Shown here piece after piece: positions 7,459-15,463 of a stretch of DNA of 64,000 nucleotides. How positions within the stretch are numbered: position 1 is the stretch's first letter; each line of letters starts with the position of its first letter. This DNA is from Propionibacteriales bacterium (GTDB taxonomy: Bacteria > Actinomycetota > Actinomycetes > Propionibacteriales > Nocardioidaceae): NCBI GenBank assembly GCA_026392455.1, contig JAPLCB010000009.1, positions 186,001 to 250,000 of the forward strand, read 5' to 3'. The position numbers and the translations under genes are program-made. The notes below the pieces were generated by a model. The model had not been told where the DNA came from, did no database searches, and saw only the letters and a program-made list of their open reading frames with translations.

Positions 7459-8627
7459 GCCCGGTTGCGCCCGAGGTCGTCGTGGGCCTGGACCCACTCC
7501 TCGGCCACGACCGCCGACCCGAGCGACAGCTCCCCGGCCAGCACGGTCGCCGCGATGATCTCGGCCAGCTTGTAGACCCCGCCGGCGCCGTAGCAGCCGA
7601 GCAGCTCCAGGCACTCGCGCTGGGTGGCCAGTCCGGTGCCACCGCCGTACGTCGCGATGATCAGCGACGGCAGCGTGATCGAGGCGTAGAAGTCCCCGTT
7701 CGGGAGCAGCTCGGAGAACCCGTACGCCGCACTCGACTCCGCGACGTTCGCGACGTCCTGCCCGGTGGCGATGAACATCGCGGTGATGCCGTTGGCCGAG
7801 TGGTTGCCGTTGTTGTTGGTCACCGACATGATCGCGCCGAGCTGGCCGCGGATCCGGGCCGCCCAGAGCTTGTCGGTGGTGACGTGCATCTGCTCCTCGA
7901 CCAGCGCGGCCGGCAGGGTGATCTCGGCGACGACCCGCTTGCCACGGGTGTGCAGCATGTTCACCACCGACGTCTTCTTGTCGGTGGCGAACTGGCCCTC
8001 GAGCAGGAAGTGCAGCTCGTGCGGGTAGTTCTGCTTGATCCAGGCGCAGGCCGCGAACGTCGCCTTGCCGGTCATGTTCTGGCCCGCGGCGTCGCCGGTG
8101 GTGTAGTTGAAGCGGGTGTAGAGCAGCTTGGAGACCGAGAACTGCTGGATCTCGACCAGGGTGCCCGAGCTGGTGGTGGTCCGGGCCGCGGCGGCGATCG
8201 GCTCGAAGTTCTCGGCCAGCCAGACGCCGAACGCCTTCGCCTCGCGGGCGTTGTTGAAGCTGAACACGGGGGCCCGCTGCATCTTGTCGTCGAGGATCGT
8301 GGTGGTGATCCCACCGGCCTCCCGGCACAGCTTCATCCCCCGGCTGTACGACGCCACCAGGGTTCCCTCGGTGGTCGCCAGCGGGACGAAGAACTCGCCC
8401 TGCGCGTGCTCGCCGTTGATCAGCACGGGTCCCGCGAGCCCGATCGGGACCTGCGCGACCCCGAAGAAGTTCTCGATGTTGCCGGGCAGGGTGCCAGGGT
8501 CCAGCGAGTACCTCGAGACGTGGTCGATGGCACTCCCGGTCTGCTCGCGGATGAACGCCTGACGCGCCTCGATGGCCGCGGGCGCGTAGTCGTCGGTCGG
8601 GTCGCGAGGGATCTTGCGGTTGGTCAT
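7455..8627 (-). CDS. hydroxymethylglutaryl-CoA reductase, class I type
   Basis: 390 aa from ATG 8627. Reduces HMG-CoA to mevalonate with NAD(P)H. All four catalytic residues of the class I enzymes can be placed: Glu87 in PLATTEGTLVAS, Lys217 in ATDKKTSVVN, Asp291 in ATGQDVANVAESS, and His382 near the C terminus (WVQAHDDLGRNR). ENFFGVAQVPIGLAGP at 52-67 starts the conserved core. The usual GDAMGMNM cofactor loop reads GDAAGQNM (178-185) here. No other mevalonate-pathway gene is in the window, so its role (isoprenoid supply or a secondary metabolite) is open. It is a single-gene minus-strand unit between the Uma2 gene and a protease gene. Confidence 0.93.
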   Translation of the reverse strand: MTNRKIPRDPTDDYAPAAIEARQAFIREQTGSAIDHVSRYSLDPGTLPGNIENFFGVAQVPIGLAGPVLINGEHAQGEFFVPLATTEGTLVASYSRGMKLCREAGGITTTILDDKMQRAPVFSFNNAREAKAFGVWLAENFEPIAAAARTTTSSGTLVEIQQFSVSKLLYTRFNYTTGDAAGQNMTGKATFAACAWIKQNYPHELHFLLEGQFATDKKTSVVNMLHTRGKRVVAEITLPAALVEEQMHVTTDKLWAARIRGQLGAIMSVTNNNGNHSANGITAMFIATGQDVANVAESSAAYGFSELLPNGDFYASITLPSLIIATYGGGTGLATQRECLELLGCYGAGGVYKLAEIIAATVLAGELSLGSAVVAEEWVQAHDDLGRNRA

Positions 8628-8680
8628 GCGAGGAGGATGCCATGTCGTCGGTCACCCCGGGGTTACCGACGACAGAACGG

Positions 8681-10924
8681 CTACCGCTTGATCTGCAGCG
8701 TGAACGTCCGGGTCGCGACGCCGCCGGCAGCATCGGTCACCCGCAGCGTGAAGGTGGCGCTGCCCTGCTTGGACGGCGTCCCGGTGATCGTGGCCACCGC
8801 TCCGCTGTAGGTGATCGACAGACCCGCCGGAAGGCTCCCGCTGGTGCGGGCCCAGGTGTAGCCCGGCGTGCCGCCGCTGACGCTGATCGTGGTGCTGTAC
8901 GCCGACCGGACCTTGCCGAGGGGCAAGGTCGCCCCGGTGACGAACACGACCGGTGCCGGCGCAACCGTGACGGTGACCGTGCCGGCGTCGCTCGCGGCGC
9001 CACTGGTGGCCGTCGCGCTGAAGGAGTAGCTGCCCGCAGTCGTGGGCGTGCCGGAGAGGACTCCGGCGGCGCTGAACCCGAGGCCCGGTGGCAGGCTGCC
9101 CCCGGACAGCGACCAGGTGTAGCTGCCGGTCCCCCCGGTCGCGACGAGCTGGCGTGACAGGGCTGTCCCGACGGTGGCGCTCACGCTCTGGTCGGCCACC
9201 GCGACCGGGGCGGGGGCGATGGTGACCGTTCCGGCGCCGGACCCGGTAGCACCCAGCGCGTCGGTGACCGTGAAGGCCGGGGTGTAGGTGCCGGGGGCGG
9301 TCGGCGTCCCGGAGACGGCTCCGGTGCCGGAGTTGATGCTGAGCCCGGCGGGCAGACCGGTGGCCGTGTAGCTGTACGGCGCGATCCCGCCGCTCGCGGA
9401 GACCGGGCTCGCGGCGTACGCCGTACCGACAGTGCCGTCAGGCAGCGAGCCGACGGTGACCACGACCGGGTCCGCGTTGGTCGGCGTCTGGGTCGCCAGG
9501 CTCACCTGGTAGGTCCCCAGCGAGCCGTACGTCGAGTACGCGCCGGCGTTCGGCACGGTGCCCTGGCCGGCGCCGCGGATCTCGGCGGTGAAACCAGCCC
9601 CGGCAGTCGGTGCGGTGAACGTGTAGGACGCGTTCAGCCCGCTGGCCTGGACCGCGGAGACCCGGGTCGCCGTCGGGTTCACCAGGGCAACCTGGGCGCC
9701 GTTGGCGTCCAGGACGCGGAGCTGGACGTCGAGGTCGGGGAACGGACTGCCGTTCGCGACGGTGACCGTCGTCGAACCGGCAGCGACGAAGGAGTAGCTG
9801 TCGGCGTCGGTCTCCTTGGTCACGACCCCGTTGAGGGCCGCACCGTTGCCGAGCGCGACGGCCCCGGTCGCGTCCTCGTCGGCGCGGTAGGCAGCGCCGG
9901 TCGCGATCTGGGTGACGTCGTCCTGGGTGTTGTTCGCGTCGGGGTACTGGCCCTTGGACCACTGCGAGATCGGCTGGCTGTAGCTGGCCCCCATGATCGG
10001 CGCCCACGGGCTCGACCCCGAGTAGTAACCCGCGGTCGACGTGCCGTCGTGGTTGAGGCCGAAGTTGTGGCCGATCTCGTGCGAGGTGGCCTCACCGATG
10101 TACTTGCCGTTCTTGGTGGTGCCGTTGGAGAAGACCCAGGCCGGTTGGTAGAACATGTGGTTCGAGCCGGTGGTGTTGAAGACTCCGACGTAGGCCACCC
10201 CTCCGCAGCCGCAGCCGTCGTACACGACGCCGCCGTTGGTGATCACCGCACGGGTGCCGTAGACGAGGTCGGACGACGAGGTCCGGTCGATGGCAGCGGT
10301 GCCGGGGTCCTTGAGGGTGACGTTGACGTCGTACGGCGCGTAGTCCTCCGCGACCGTCTGCCAGGCCTTCTGGATCTCGGTGAGCTCGGCGTCGGAGAAC
10401 GCGGTGCTCACGGTGGTGTCGATGGAGTACGGCTCGGCGGTGATGGTGGCGCCGTAGGTGTTGTTCCAGGCCGTGCCGGTGACGGTCTCGCCGTTGAAGT
10501 CGAGGTAGATGGTGCGGGCCGAACCGGGCTTGGACTCCAGGGTGAAGGTGTCGGCCAGCGGGACACCCGCCAGCGGCAGACCCGCGGCAGCGGTGGCAGC
10601 CCCCATGGTGCCGACCGCGGCGGAGCGCTCGCCCGCGCTCGGGCCGGCGTCGACGTAGAACGCGGAGCCGCACCGGTCGAGCCACAGGCTCCGGTCCGAC
10701 TGCGCCTTCTTGGCCAGCCCCGGGACGGTCTTGGCGTTGCGCGCCTCGGCTGCCCGGAAGGCCTTCGGGTTGGTGGCGGCGACGTCCGCGGCCGGCGCCG
10801 CCTTCGCGAGGGCCGGGCTGCACGGTTCGGAGGGAGCCGCCTGGGCCCCGGTGCTGAAGGCGACCGCGGAACCGGTGGCCACGAGGATGCCGACGATCCC
10901 CCGCGCGATGATCTGATGAGTCAT
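8681..10924 (-). CDS. secreted metzincin-type zinc metalloprotease with three Ig-like (He_PIG) domains
   Basis: 747 aa from ATG 10924; the frame continues 11 codons upstream but MTHQIIARGIVGILVATG is the natural signal-peptide start. The Zn site HEIGHNFGLNHDG (His282 first ligand) fits HExxHxxGxxHD, and PIMGA, about 20 residues on, supplies the Met-turn. A strand YLDFNGETVTG and a CGCGG cluster precede it. After a beta-sandwich segment, three repeats of about 85 residues follow, each with GTPTxxGTY or SGTPT motifs and PAGLSI/PPGLGF cores (putative Ig, He_PIG type). It is probably released to the surface or medium to degrade protein. It is paralogous to the tandem proteases at 33.3-38.6 kb. 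Confidence 0.9.
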   Translation of the reverse strand: MTHQIIARGIVGILVATGSAVAFSTGAQAAPSEPCSPALAKAAPAADVAATNPKAFRAAEARNAKTVPGLAKKAQSDRSLWLDRCGSAFYVDAGPSAGERSAAVGTMGAATAAAGLPLAGVPLADTFTLESKPGSARTIYLDFNGETVTGTAWNNTYGATITAEPYSIDTTVSTAFSDAELTEIQKAWQTVAEDYAPYDVNVTLKDPGTAAIDRTSSSDLVYGTRAVITNGGVVYDGCGCGGVAYVGVFNTTGSNHMFYQPAWVFSNGTTKNGKYIGEATSHEIGHNFGLNHDGTSTAGYYSGSSPWAPIMGASYSQPISQWSKGQYPDANNTQDDVTQIATGAAYRADEDATGAVALGNGAALNGVVTKETDADSYSFVAAGSTTVTVANGSPFPDLDVQLRVLDANGAQVALVNPTATRVSAVQASGLNASYTFTAPTAGAGFTAEIRGAGQGTVPNAGAYSTYGSLGTYQVSLATQTPTNADPVVVTVGSLPDGTVGTAYAASPVSASGGIAPYSYTATGLPAGLSINSGTGAVSGTPTAPGTYTPAFTVTDALGATGSGAGTVTIAPAPVAVADQSVSATVGTALSRQLVATGGTGSYTWSLSGGSLPPGLGFSAAGVLSGTPTTAGSYSFSATATSGAASDAGTVTVTVAPAPVVFVTGATLPLGKVRSAYSTTISVSGGTPGYTWARTSGSLPAGLSITYSGAVATITGTPSKQGSATFTLRVTDAAGGVATRTFTLQIKR

Positions 10925-11162
10925 GGTGAGCCTGTCTTCCGCGCGCCCCCTCGGCACGTACTGGTGGAAAGGTACGCCGCGCCCGGGACGCGAGATGCAG
11001 AAACGCAGAAGTCCGTAATGTCCGATTCTCTAGAAGACCTCGACGTGCACGGTCCGGATCGTCCGGGCCAAGGAGAACGTGTGTCACGTGCTTCTTGCAT
11101 GCACCACCATTCTGACGAGCTACCACCCGAGCCCGCAGAGCGAATCCACCGGCTCCACGAGG

Positions 11163-12692
11163 TCAGGTGCCGACGGGGTCCAGCTCGGCCGCCAGCTCCT
11201 CGCTGTGCTCCGGTGTCACGATCCGCCCCGGCAGGGCGATCAACGCCGCGACGGCCCCGAACAGGCAGAGCAGGCCGATCACCAGGCAGGAGACGTGCAG
11301 CCCGGACATGAAGGCGTCGCGCATGGCGGCGGTCAGCTCCGGGGAGCCCGCCCCGATCGCCTTCGCCACTCCGACCGACTCACCGGCCGCGGCCAGCTGC
11401 CCGTCGGGCAGGTCGCCGTACGGGCCGTCGAGCAGCCGGGCGGCGAAGGTCGAGGAGAACACCGAGCCGATCACCGCCACGCCGAGGGTGCCGCCGAGCT
11501 CGCGGGTGGCGTCGTTGACCGCCGAGCCGACCCCCGCCCGAGCGGGTGGAAGGACCTGCAGGATCGACTCGGTCGCCGGAGTGGAGATCAGCCCCATGCC
11601 CAGGCCCATCAGGATCATCTGCGGGACGACCACCTGCGCGTAGGACGCGTCGACACCGATCGCGCTGATCCACAGGAACGAGCTCGAGAACAGCAGCAGT
11701 CCGGTGGTGACGACGGCCTTGGTCCCGAGCCGGGGCGCCAGGATCGCCCCGACCACCGAGGCCACGGCGATGCTGGTGGCGACCGGGAGGATCCGGGCGC
11801 CGGTCGAGAGGGTGCCGTAGTCCCGGATGAACTGGAAGTACTGGGTGATCAGGAAGATGAACCCGAACAGCGAGAAGAAGGTGATCGTCACCGCACCGCT
11901 GGCCGCGCTGAAGCGGGGGTCACGGAAGAGGGTGACGTCGAGCATCGGGTGGGAGCTGCGGCGCTCGACCGCGATGAACACGACCAGGAACGCAGCAGCA
12001 GCGGCGAAGCCGAGCAGGGTCGGAGCCGAGGTCCAGCCGTGCTCAGGACCCTCGATGATCGTGTAGGTCACGGTACTGAGCATGGCGACCGAGAGTCCGA
12101 GGCCAGCGAAGTCCAACCGGTCGACGCTGGGATCCTTGGACTCGGGGACCAGCACGAAGGCGAGCGCCGCAGCGATCAGGGCCACCGGGACCAGGGCGAT
12201 GAAGACGCTGCCCCAGGCGAAGTGCTCGAGCAACGCACCGCCGGTGACCGGACCGGCGGCGACCCCGATCCCCACGACGGCACCCCAGACACCGAGCGCT
12301 GCGGCGCGCTCCTTGCGGTCGGGGAAGGTGTTGCTGATGATCGACAACGTGGTCGGGAAGACCAGGGCGGCGAAGACCCCCATCACCACCCGGGCAGCGA
12401 TCAACGACTCGGCCGAAGTGACGAATCCGCCGACCAGGCTCGCGGCCGCGAACCCGAGGAGACCGATGATCAGGGCGGGACGACGCCCGAAGCGGTCCGA
12501 GAGCGAGCCGGCCGCGAGGACCAGGGCCGCGAACGCCAGGTTGTAGCCGTCGACGATCCACTGGAGCTCACGGGTGCCGGCATCGAGCTCGCCGGAGATG
12601 CTCGGCAGCGCGACGTTGACGATGGTGGTGTCGAGGTTGATGGCCAGCACGGCGAGGCAGACGGTGGCCAGGATGCCGATCTTCTTGTTCAT
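11163..12692 (-). CDS. MFS drug/H+ antiporter, DHA2 family (14 TM)
   Basis: 509 aa from ATG 12692, with a GGAG ribosome-binding site; the longer frame upstream would run through the operator region. Motif A is GSLSDRFGRRPALIIG, and LNLDTTIVNVALPSI-type N-terminal helix 1 (AINLDTTIVNVALPSI) is the hallmark of DHA2 exporters such as QacA/EmrB relatives. About 14 hydrophobic helices. It probably exports hydrophobic drugs or dyes. It is divergent from the TetR-type regulator gene at 12784, and the shared 91-base intergenic region carries two operator-like sequences, so it is very likely regulated by that protein. Confidence 0.92.
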   Translation of the reverse strand: MNKKIGILATVCLAVLAINLDTTIVNVALPSISGELDAGTRELQWIVDGYNLAFAALVLAAGSLSDRFGRRPALIIGLLGFAAASLVGGFVTSAESLIAARVVMGVFAALVFPTTLSIISNTFPDRKERAAALGVWGAVVGIGVAAGPVTGGALLEHFAWGSVFIALVPVALIAAALAFVLVPESKDPSVDRLDFAGLGLSVAMLSTVTYTIIEGPEHGWTSAPTLLGFAAAAAFLVVFIAVERRSSHPMLDVTLFRDPRFSAASGAVTITFFSLFGFIFLITQYFQFIRDYGTLSTGARILPVATSIAVASVVGAILAPRLGTKAVVTTGLLLFSSSFLWISAIGVDASYAQVVVPQMILMGLGMGLISTPATESILQVLPPARAGVGSAVNDATRELGGTLGVAVIGSVFSSTFAARLLDGPYGDLPDGQLAAAGESVGVAKAIGAGSPELTAAMRDAFMSGLHVSCLVIGLLCLFGAVAALIALPGRIVTPEHSEELAAELDPVGT

Positions 12693-12704
12693 CGGGGGCT
12701 CCAA

Positions 12705-12764
12705 GTGGACAGTGACAACATTTGGTGAGCACGAGTGGACCACGAGTATGTTGTCGCTGTCAAC
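12705..12764. promoter_or_regulatory. twin TetR operator-like sites between exporter and regulator
   Basis: Two copies of a 15-bp imperfect palindrome, GTTGTCRCTGTCMAC, face each other: 12705-12719 (reading leftward) and 12750-12764 (reading rightward). Together they give a 14-bp inverted repeat (12708-12721 / 12748-12761) with one mismatch. One copy precedes each divergent gene, 13 bases from the exporter start and 20 bases from the regulator start. This is the usual arrangement for a TetR-family repressor controlling both genes. Confidence 0.75.
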
Positions 12765-12783
12765 ACCGGACTAGGATGGCCCC

Positions 12784-13425
12784 ATGAGCTACCACCACGG
12801 CAACCTGCGGGCCGCCCTGATCGAGACCGCGGCCCAGCTCGCCCGGTCGAAGGGAGCCGACGGTGTGGTCCTGCGCGAGGTGGCCCGGCAGACCGGCGTC
12901 TCGCACAACGCCGCCTACCGGCACTTCGCCGACCGCGAGGAGCTGATGACGGCGGTCGCCGACCAGGCGATGGCCGGGCTCGCCGCGGCGATGCGCCGAA
13001 GGATGTCCGCGGTCGACGTACCGGACCCGCGCGAGCGCGCGGTGCTGCTGCTGTCCGAGGTCGGGCACGCCTACGTCGAGTTCGCCCTCGCCGAGCCCGG
13101 ACTCTTCGAGATCGCGTTCGCGGTCTACTCCGTCGACCCCAGCGCTCCGGCCGAGATCGAGCCCGCCGCCGACCCCTCCTCCACCAGCGACGACCTCGGC
13201 CCCTACGACCTGCTCGGCCAGGTCCTCGACGACCTGGTCACCGTCGGTCTGCTGACCCCCGAGCGGCGCGACCCCGCGCAGATCCTCTGCTGGTCCACCG
13301 TCCACGGCTTCTCGGTCCTGCACCTGCGCGGACCCCTGTACGGCGTACCCGCGACCGAGCGCGAGCAGTCGCTGACGGCGATGCTGGCGCTGGTGCTGCG
13401 CGGACTCGTCGGGGACCTGGACTGA
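12784..13425 (+). CDS. TetR/AcrR family transcriptional regulator (WHG C-terminal domain)
   Basis: 213 aa from ATG 12784. The N-terminal helix-turn-helix is ADGVVLREVARQTGVSHNAAYRHFADREEL (about residues 24-54). The C-terminal half carries CWSTVHGFSVLHLRG, the W-x-x-V-H-G signature of the WHG ligand-binding domain. It is expected to bind the two operator-like sites just upstream and repress both itself and the divergent MFS exporter until a ligand binds. The ligand is unknown. Confidence 0.92.
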   Translation: MSYHHGNLRAALIETAAQLARSKGADGVVLREVARQTGVSHNAAYRHFADREELMTAVADQAMAGLAAAMRRRMSAVDVPDPRERAVLLLSEVGHAYVEFALAEPGLFEIAFAVYSVDPSAPAEIEPAADPSSTSDDLGPYDLLGQVLDDLVTVGLLTPERRDPAQILCWSTVHGFSVLHLRGPLYGVPATEREQSLTAMLALVLRGLVGDLD

Positions 13426-13429
13426 CATC

Positions 13430-13804
13430 GTGGAACCGTTCGGCGGACCCTGGGGCGCACTCGGCCTGGCAGTGCTGTGCGCCGGGCTCGGTCTCGGCGG
13501 GATCCGTCTGGTCGTCAACGCCTACAGCCGGGACCCGCGGTCCTGGGAGGGCAGCGGTCCGCGGCCGCCGTGGTACCGGCTCCGGGTGATTGGCTACCAG
13601 GGTGTGACCCTGGTGCCAGGAGTCTGGATGCTGCTCTCGTTCGCCGGCGCGCTGCCGCTGTTCGCGCTGTTCCTCGCCACCGACCTCGACCTCTTCGGCG
13701 TCCTCGGGACGCTGCTCGCCGGCGCCGGGATCCTCACCGCGGCCTGGGGAATCGTCGACTCGTTCCTTCCCCGCAACGGGCGCGACGAGTACGACGCACG
13801 GTGA
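13430..13804 (+). CDS. small integral membrane protein, function unknown
   Basis: 124 aa, GTG start 4 bases after the regulator stop. It has an N-terminal hydrophobic helix (GALGLAVLCAGLGLGGIRLV) and two or three more hydrophobic segments (VTLVPGVWMLLSFAGALPLF and LFGVLGTLLAGAGILTAAWG), with a charged tail RNGRDEYDAR. It has no recognised domain. It is probably co-transcribed with the TetR-type gene, which would place it in the exporter regulon, but this rests on spacing only. Confidence 0.7.
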   Translation: MEPFGGPWGALGLAVLCAGLGLGGIRLVVNAYSRDPRSWEGSGPRPPWYRLRVIGYQGVTLVPGVWMLLSFAGALPLFALFLATDLDLFGVLGTLLAGAGILTAAWGIVDSFLPRNGRDEYDAR

Positions 13805-13813
13805 CCGGTCGGC

Positions 13814-14248
13814 TCAGCCGGCGGTGACCCACTCGTCCGGCGAGACCACCAGTCCCGGCTTCCGGATCCGCTGCCGCAGGCGCTCGTCGCAGGTCACCAG
13901 GACGTCGCCGACCCGCTCCGCCACGGCGACGTAGACCATGTCGTAGAACGGGTGCTCGTCGTAGCGGCGGGCCAGTTCCCAGGCACGCTCGAGATCGTTG
14001 TTGACCGCGTGCCGGATCAGCGGGAGGCGGTCGAGCTCGCCGAAGGCCTCGTCGGCCTGGGCCGGGGTCCAGCGACCCCGTCGGACCCCCGTCAGCAAGG
14101 CATTCCCCGCCTCCTGGATGAGCAGGTGCGGCGCGTGCAGCGGGACGTCCGCAGCCGCAAGACGATGCAGCAGGCGACTCTCGGGACTGTCGTTCCGGAC
14201 GACGGGCGAGATCCACTCGACGACCACGCTCGCATCAAGGACGGGCAT
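13814..14248 (-). CDS. VapC-like PIN-domain toxin
   Basis: 144 aa from ATG 14248. The N-terminal VLDASVVVEW places the first PIN acidic residue (Asp5). IQEAGNALL supplies the conserved Glu, and HPFYDMVYVAVAERVG followed by VTCDERL supplies the C-terminal acidic cluster. These residues form the Mg-dependent RNase site of VapC toxins. The start overlaps the upstream antitoxin-like gene by 14 bases, the usual coupling in type II toxin-antitoxin operons. The protein reads through its whole length without damage, so the toxin is probably functional. Confidence 0.85.
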   Translation of the reverse strand: MPVLDASVVVEWISPVVRNDSPESRLLHRLAAADVPLHAPHLLIQEAGNALLTGVRRGRWTPAQADEAFGELDRLPLIRHAVNNDLERAWELARRYDEHPFYDMVYVAVAERVGDVLVTCDERLRQRIRKPGLVVSPDEWVTAG

Positions 14249-14546
14249 CGGGGCTCCGCTCCGCCCGGTCCTCGAGCAGCAGGTCAGACGCGCTGGGCCC
14301 CGGGGTCCAGGGGCGCTCGGTAGCACGCGCAGCGATCCCCGCCGCCCACTCGGCGAGTGTCGGGCCGCTCGGGGGTGCGACCTCGGACGGAGCGAATTGG
14401 GACCGCGGGATCAAGAGCTTGGTGCCGTACTTGGTCGCGGTCACCTTGCCCGACCAGACCCACCGCCGGATCGTCTCGGGAGATCGGGACGCCAAGGCGG
14501 CAGCCTCGCGCACGTCGACCATCTCAACACCATCTACCACATGCAT
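14235..14546 (-). CDS. helix-turn-helix antitoxin of the VapBC-like pair
   Basis: 103 aa from ATG 14546, or 95 aa if translation begins at ATG 14522. The region DVREAAALASRSPETIRRWVWSGKV is an excisionase/MerR-like DNA-binding helix-turn-helix; the C-terminal 50 residues (LAEWAAGIAARATERPW ... DLLLEDRAER) are the probable toxin-wrapping part. No Shine-Dalgarno sequence precedes ATG 14546, which lies inside an 18-bp palindrome, so leaderless translation or use of ATG 14522 is possible. The protein is expected to neutralise the downstream PIN toxin and repress its own operon. Confidence 0.75.
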   Translation of the reverse strand: MHVVDGVEMVDVREAAALASRSPETIRRWVWSGKVTATKYGTKLLIPRSQFAPSEVAPPSGPTLAEWAAGIAARATERPWTPGPSASDLLLEDRAERSPDARP

Positions 14547-14559
14547 GTGGTAACGTTAC
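14535..14559. promoter_or_regulatory. perfect 18-bp palindrome over toxin-antitoxin start
   Basis: TACCACATGCATGTGGTA (14535-14552) is a perfect palindrome and contains the ATG of the antitoxin gene. It is abutted by a second perfect palindrome, GTAACGTTAC (14550-14559). A symmetrical site at this place is the expected autoregulatory operator of a toxin-antitoxin operon. Confidence 0.7.
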
Positions 14560-14582
14560 TACATCATCTGGAGCACGCTGGC

Positions 14583-15401
14583 TCAGCAGTACGCCAGCAT
14601 CTCCTTCAGGGCCCGGACCTCGCTCGGGTCGACCGCCAGGTCCCAGGAGTCCTTGATCGCGATCCACCGGATCGCGTACCGGCACTGGTAGCCCTTGCGC
14701 GGCCGCCAGCCCGCCGGGTCGCTCGCCCCCTTGCTGGCGTTGGTCGGTCCGTCGACGGCCAGCAGCACCGACAACGTGTTGGCGTAGTTCTCGCGACGCC
14801 CGTCGGACCAGTCACGGGCCCCCGACACCCAGGCCTCGGCGAGCGACACGATGTGGTCGATCTGGATCGCCTGGGCCTGGGAGAGGTCCTTGAGGTCGGT
14901 GAAGACCAAGGTCCGGCCGGTGTAGGGGTCGAGCCAGGTGCCGGCCAGGACGTCGTGGTCGCACCTCCCCTGCTGCTGGACCGTGGCCGTGCCGTCGAGG
15001 ACGTCCCGCAGCAGGACGTCGTCGCGCTGGTTGCAGCCGTTGCCCTCGATGTCGGTCCAGGACGGACCGAAGGCGTCGCGCTCATAACCGGCGGTGCCGA
15101 CCGGGCGGGGGCGAAGGTCGAGCTGGGCCAGGCGTTGGAGGGCGGTTGCTGCGGCGGCGGTTGGGGGCTTGTTCGGCTTGTTCGGCTTGCTGGGCTTGGT
15201 CGGCTTGCTCGGCTTGGTCGGCTTGGTCGGCTTGGTCGGTTTGTTGGGCTTGCTCGGCCGGTCGTCGGTCGGCCGGGCGCCCGTCGTCGCGGTCGGGTCA
15301 CCGGTGCCAGCGGTCAGCTCGGAGCAGCCGCTGAGGGTGAGTGTGGCGGCCAGGACGAGCGGCATCCAGGGACGCCGAATCCGGCGGAGGTGGGAGGTCA
15401 C
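14583..15401 (-). CDS. surface lipoprotein with HNH nuclease domain (DUF1524/GmrSD C-terminal type)
   Basis: 272 aa, GTG start. A signal peptide ends in the lipobox LSGC, so the protein should be anchored outside the membrane. Residues about 49-80 are a low-complexity linker of (K-P-T/S/N) triplets, encoded by a 9-bp tandem repeat near 15166-15258. The rest is an HNH-fold domain: IQIDHIVSLAEAW (His metal ligand), ENYANTLSVLLAV and NASKGASDPAGW (Asn/Lys of the HNH tail). Such lipoproteins are common in actinobacteria and are presumed extracellular or periplasmic nucleases. Direction and spacing make it independent of the toxin-antitoxin pair. Confidence 0.88.
   Translation of the reverse strand: MTSHLRRIRRPWMPLVLAATLTLSGCSELTAGTGDPTATTGARPTDDRPSKPNKPTKPTKPTKPSKPTKPSKPNKPNKPPTAAAATALQRLAQLDLRPRPVGTAGYERDAFGPSWTDIEGNGCNQRDDVLLRDVLDGTATVQQQGRCDHDVLAGTWLDPYTGRTLVFTDLKDLSQAQAIQIDHIVSLAEAWVSGARDWSDGRRENYANTLSVLLAVDGPTNASKGASDPAGWRPRKGYQCRYAIRWIAIKDSWDLAVDPSEVRALKEMLAYC
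15165..15258. repeat. 9-bp tandem repeat encoding the Lys-Pro linker
   Basis: About ten copies of a 9-bp unit (GGCTTGGTC and variants) inside the HNH lipoprotein gene. They encode the KPT/KPS/KPN linker. The unit is a multiple of three, so copy-number change would alter linker length without a frameshift. Confidence 0.85.
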
Positions 15402-15463
15402 GCCTCGAGGCTAGTCAGTGGGCACGACTCATAGCGGCCGCGGTCGAGACCAGCAAGGCAGCC

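Noticed and set aside
10049-11311. 420-codon plus-strand open frame opposite the first metzincin gene
   Set aside because: Shadow of a protein with a signal peptide and intact zinc site; no ribosome-binding site or domain on the plus strand.
12750-12776. PafBC-dependent promoter motif (TTGTC ... TAnnnT) before the TetR gene
   Set aside because: TTGTCGCTG and TAGGAT are present but the spacing is not that of the known motif, and the sequence is better explained as an operator palindrome.
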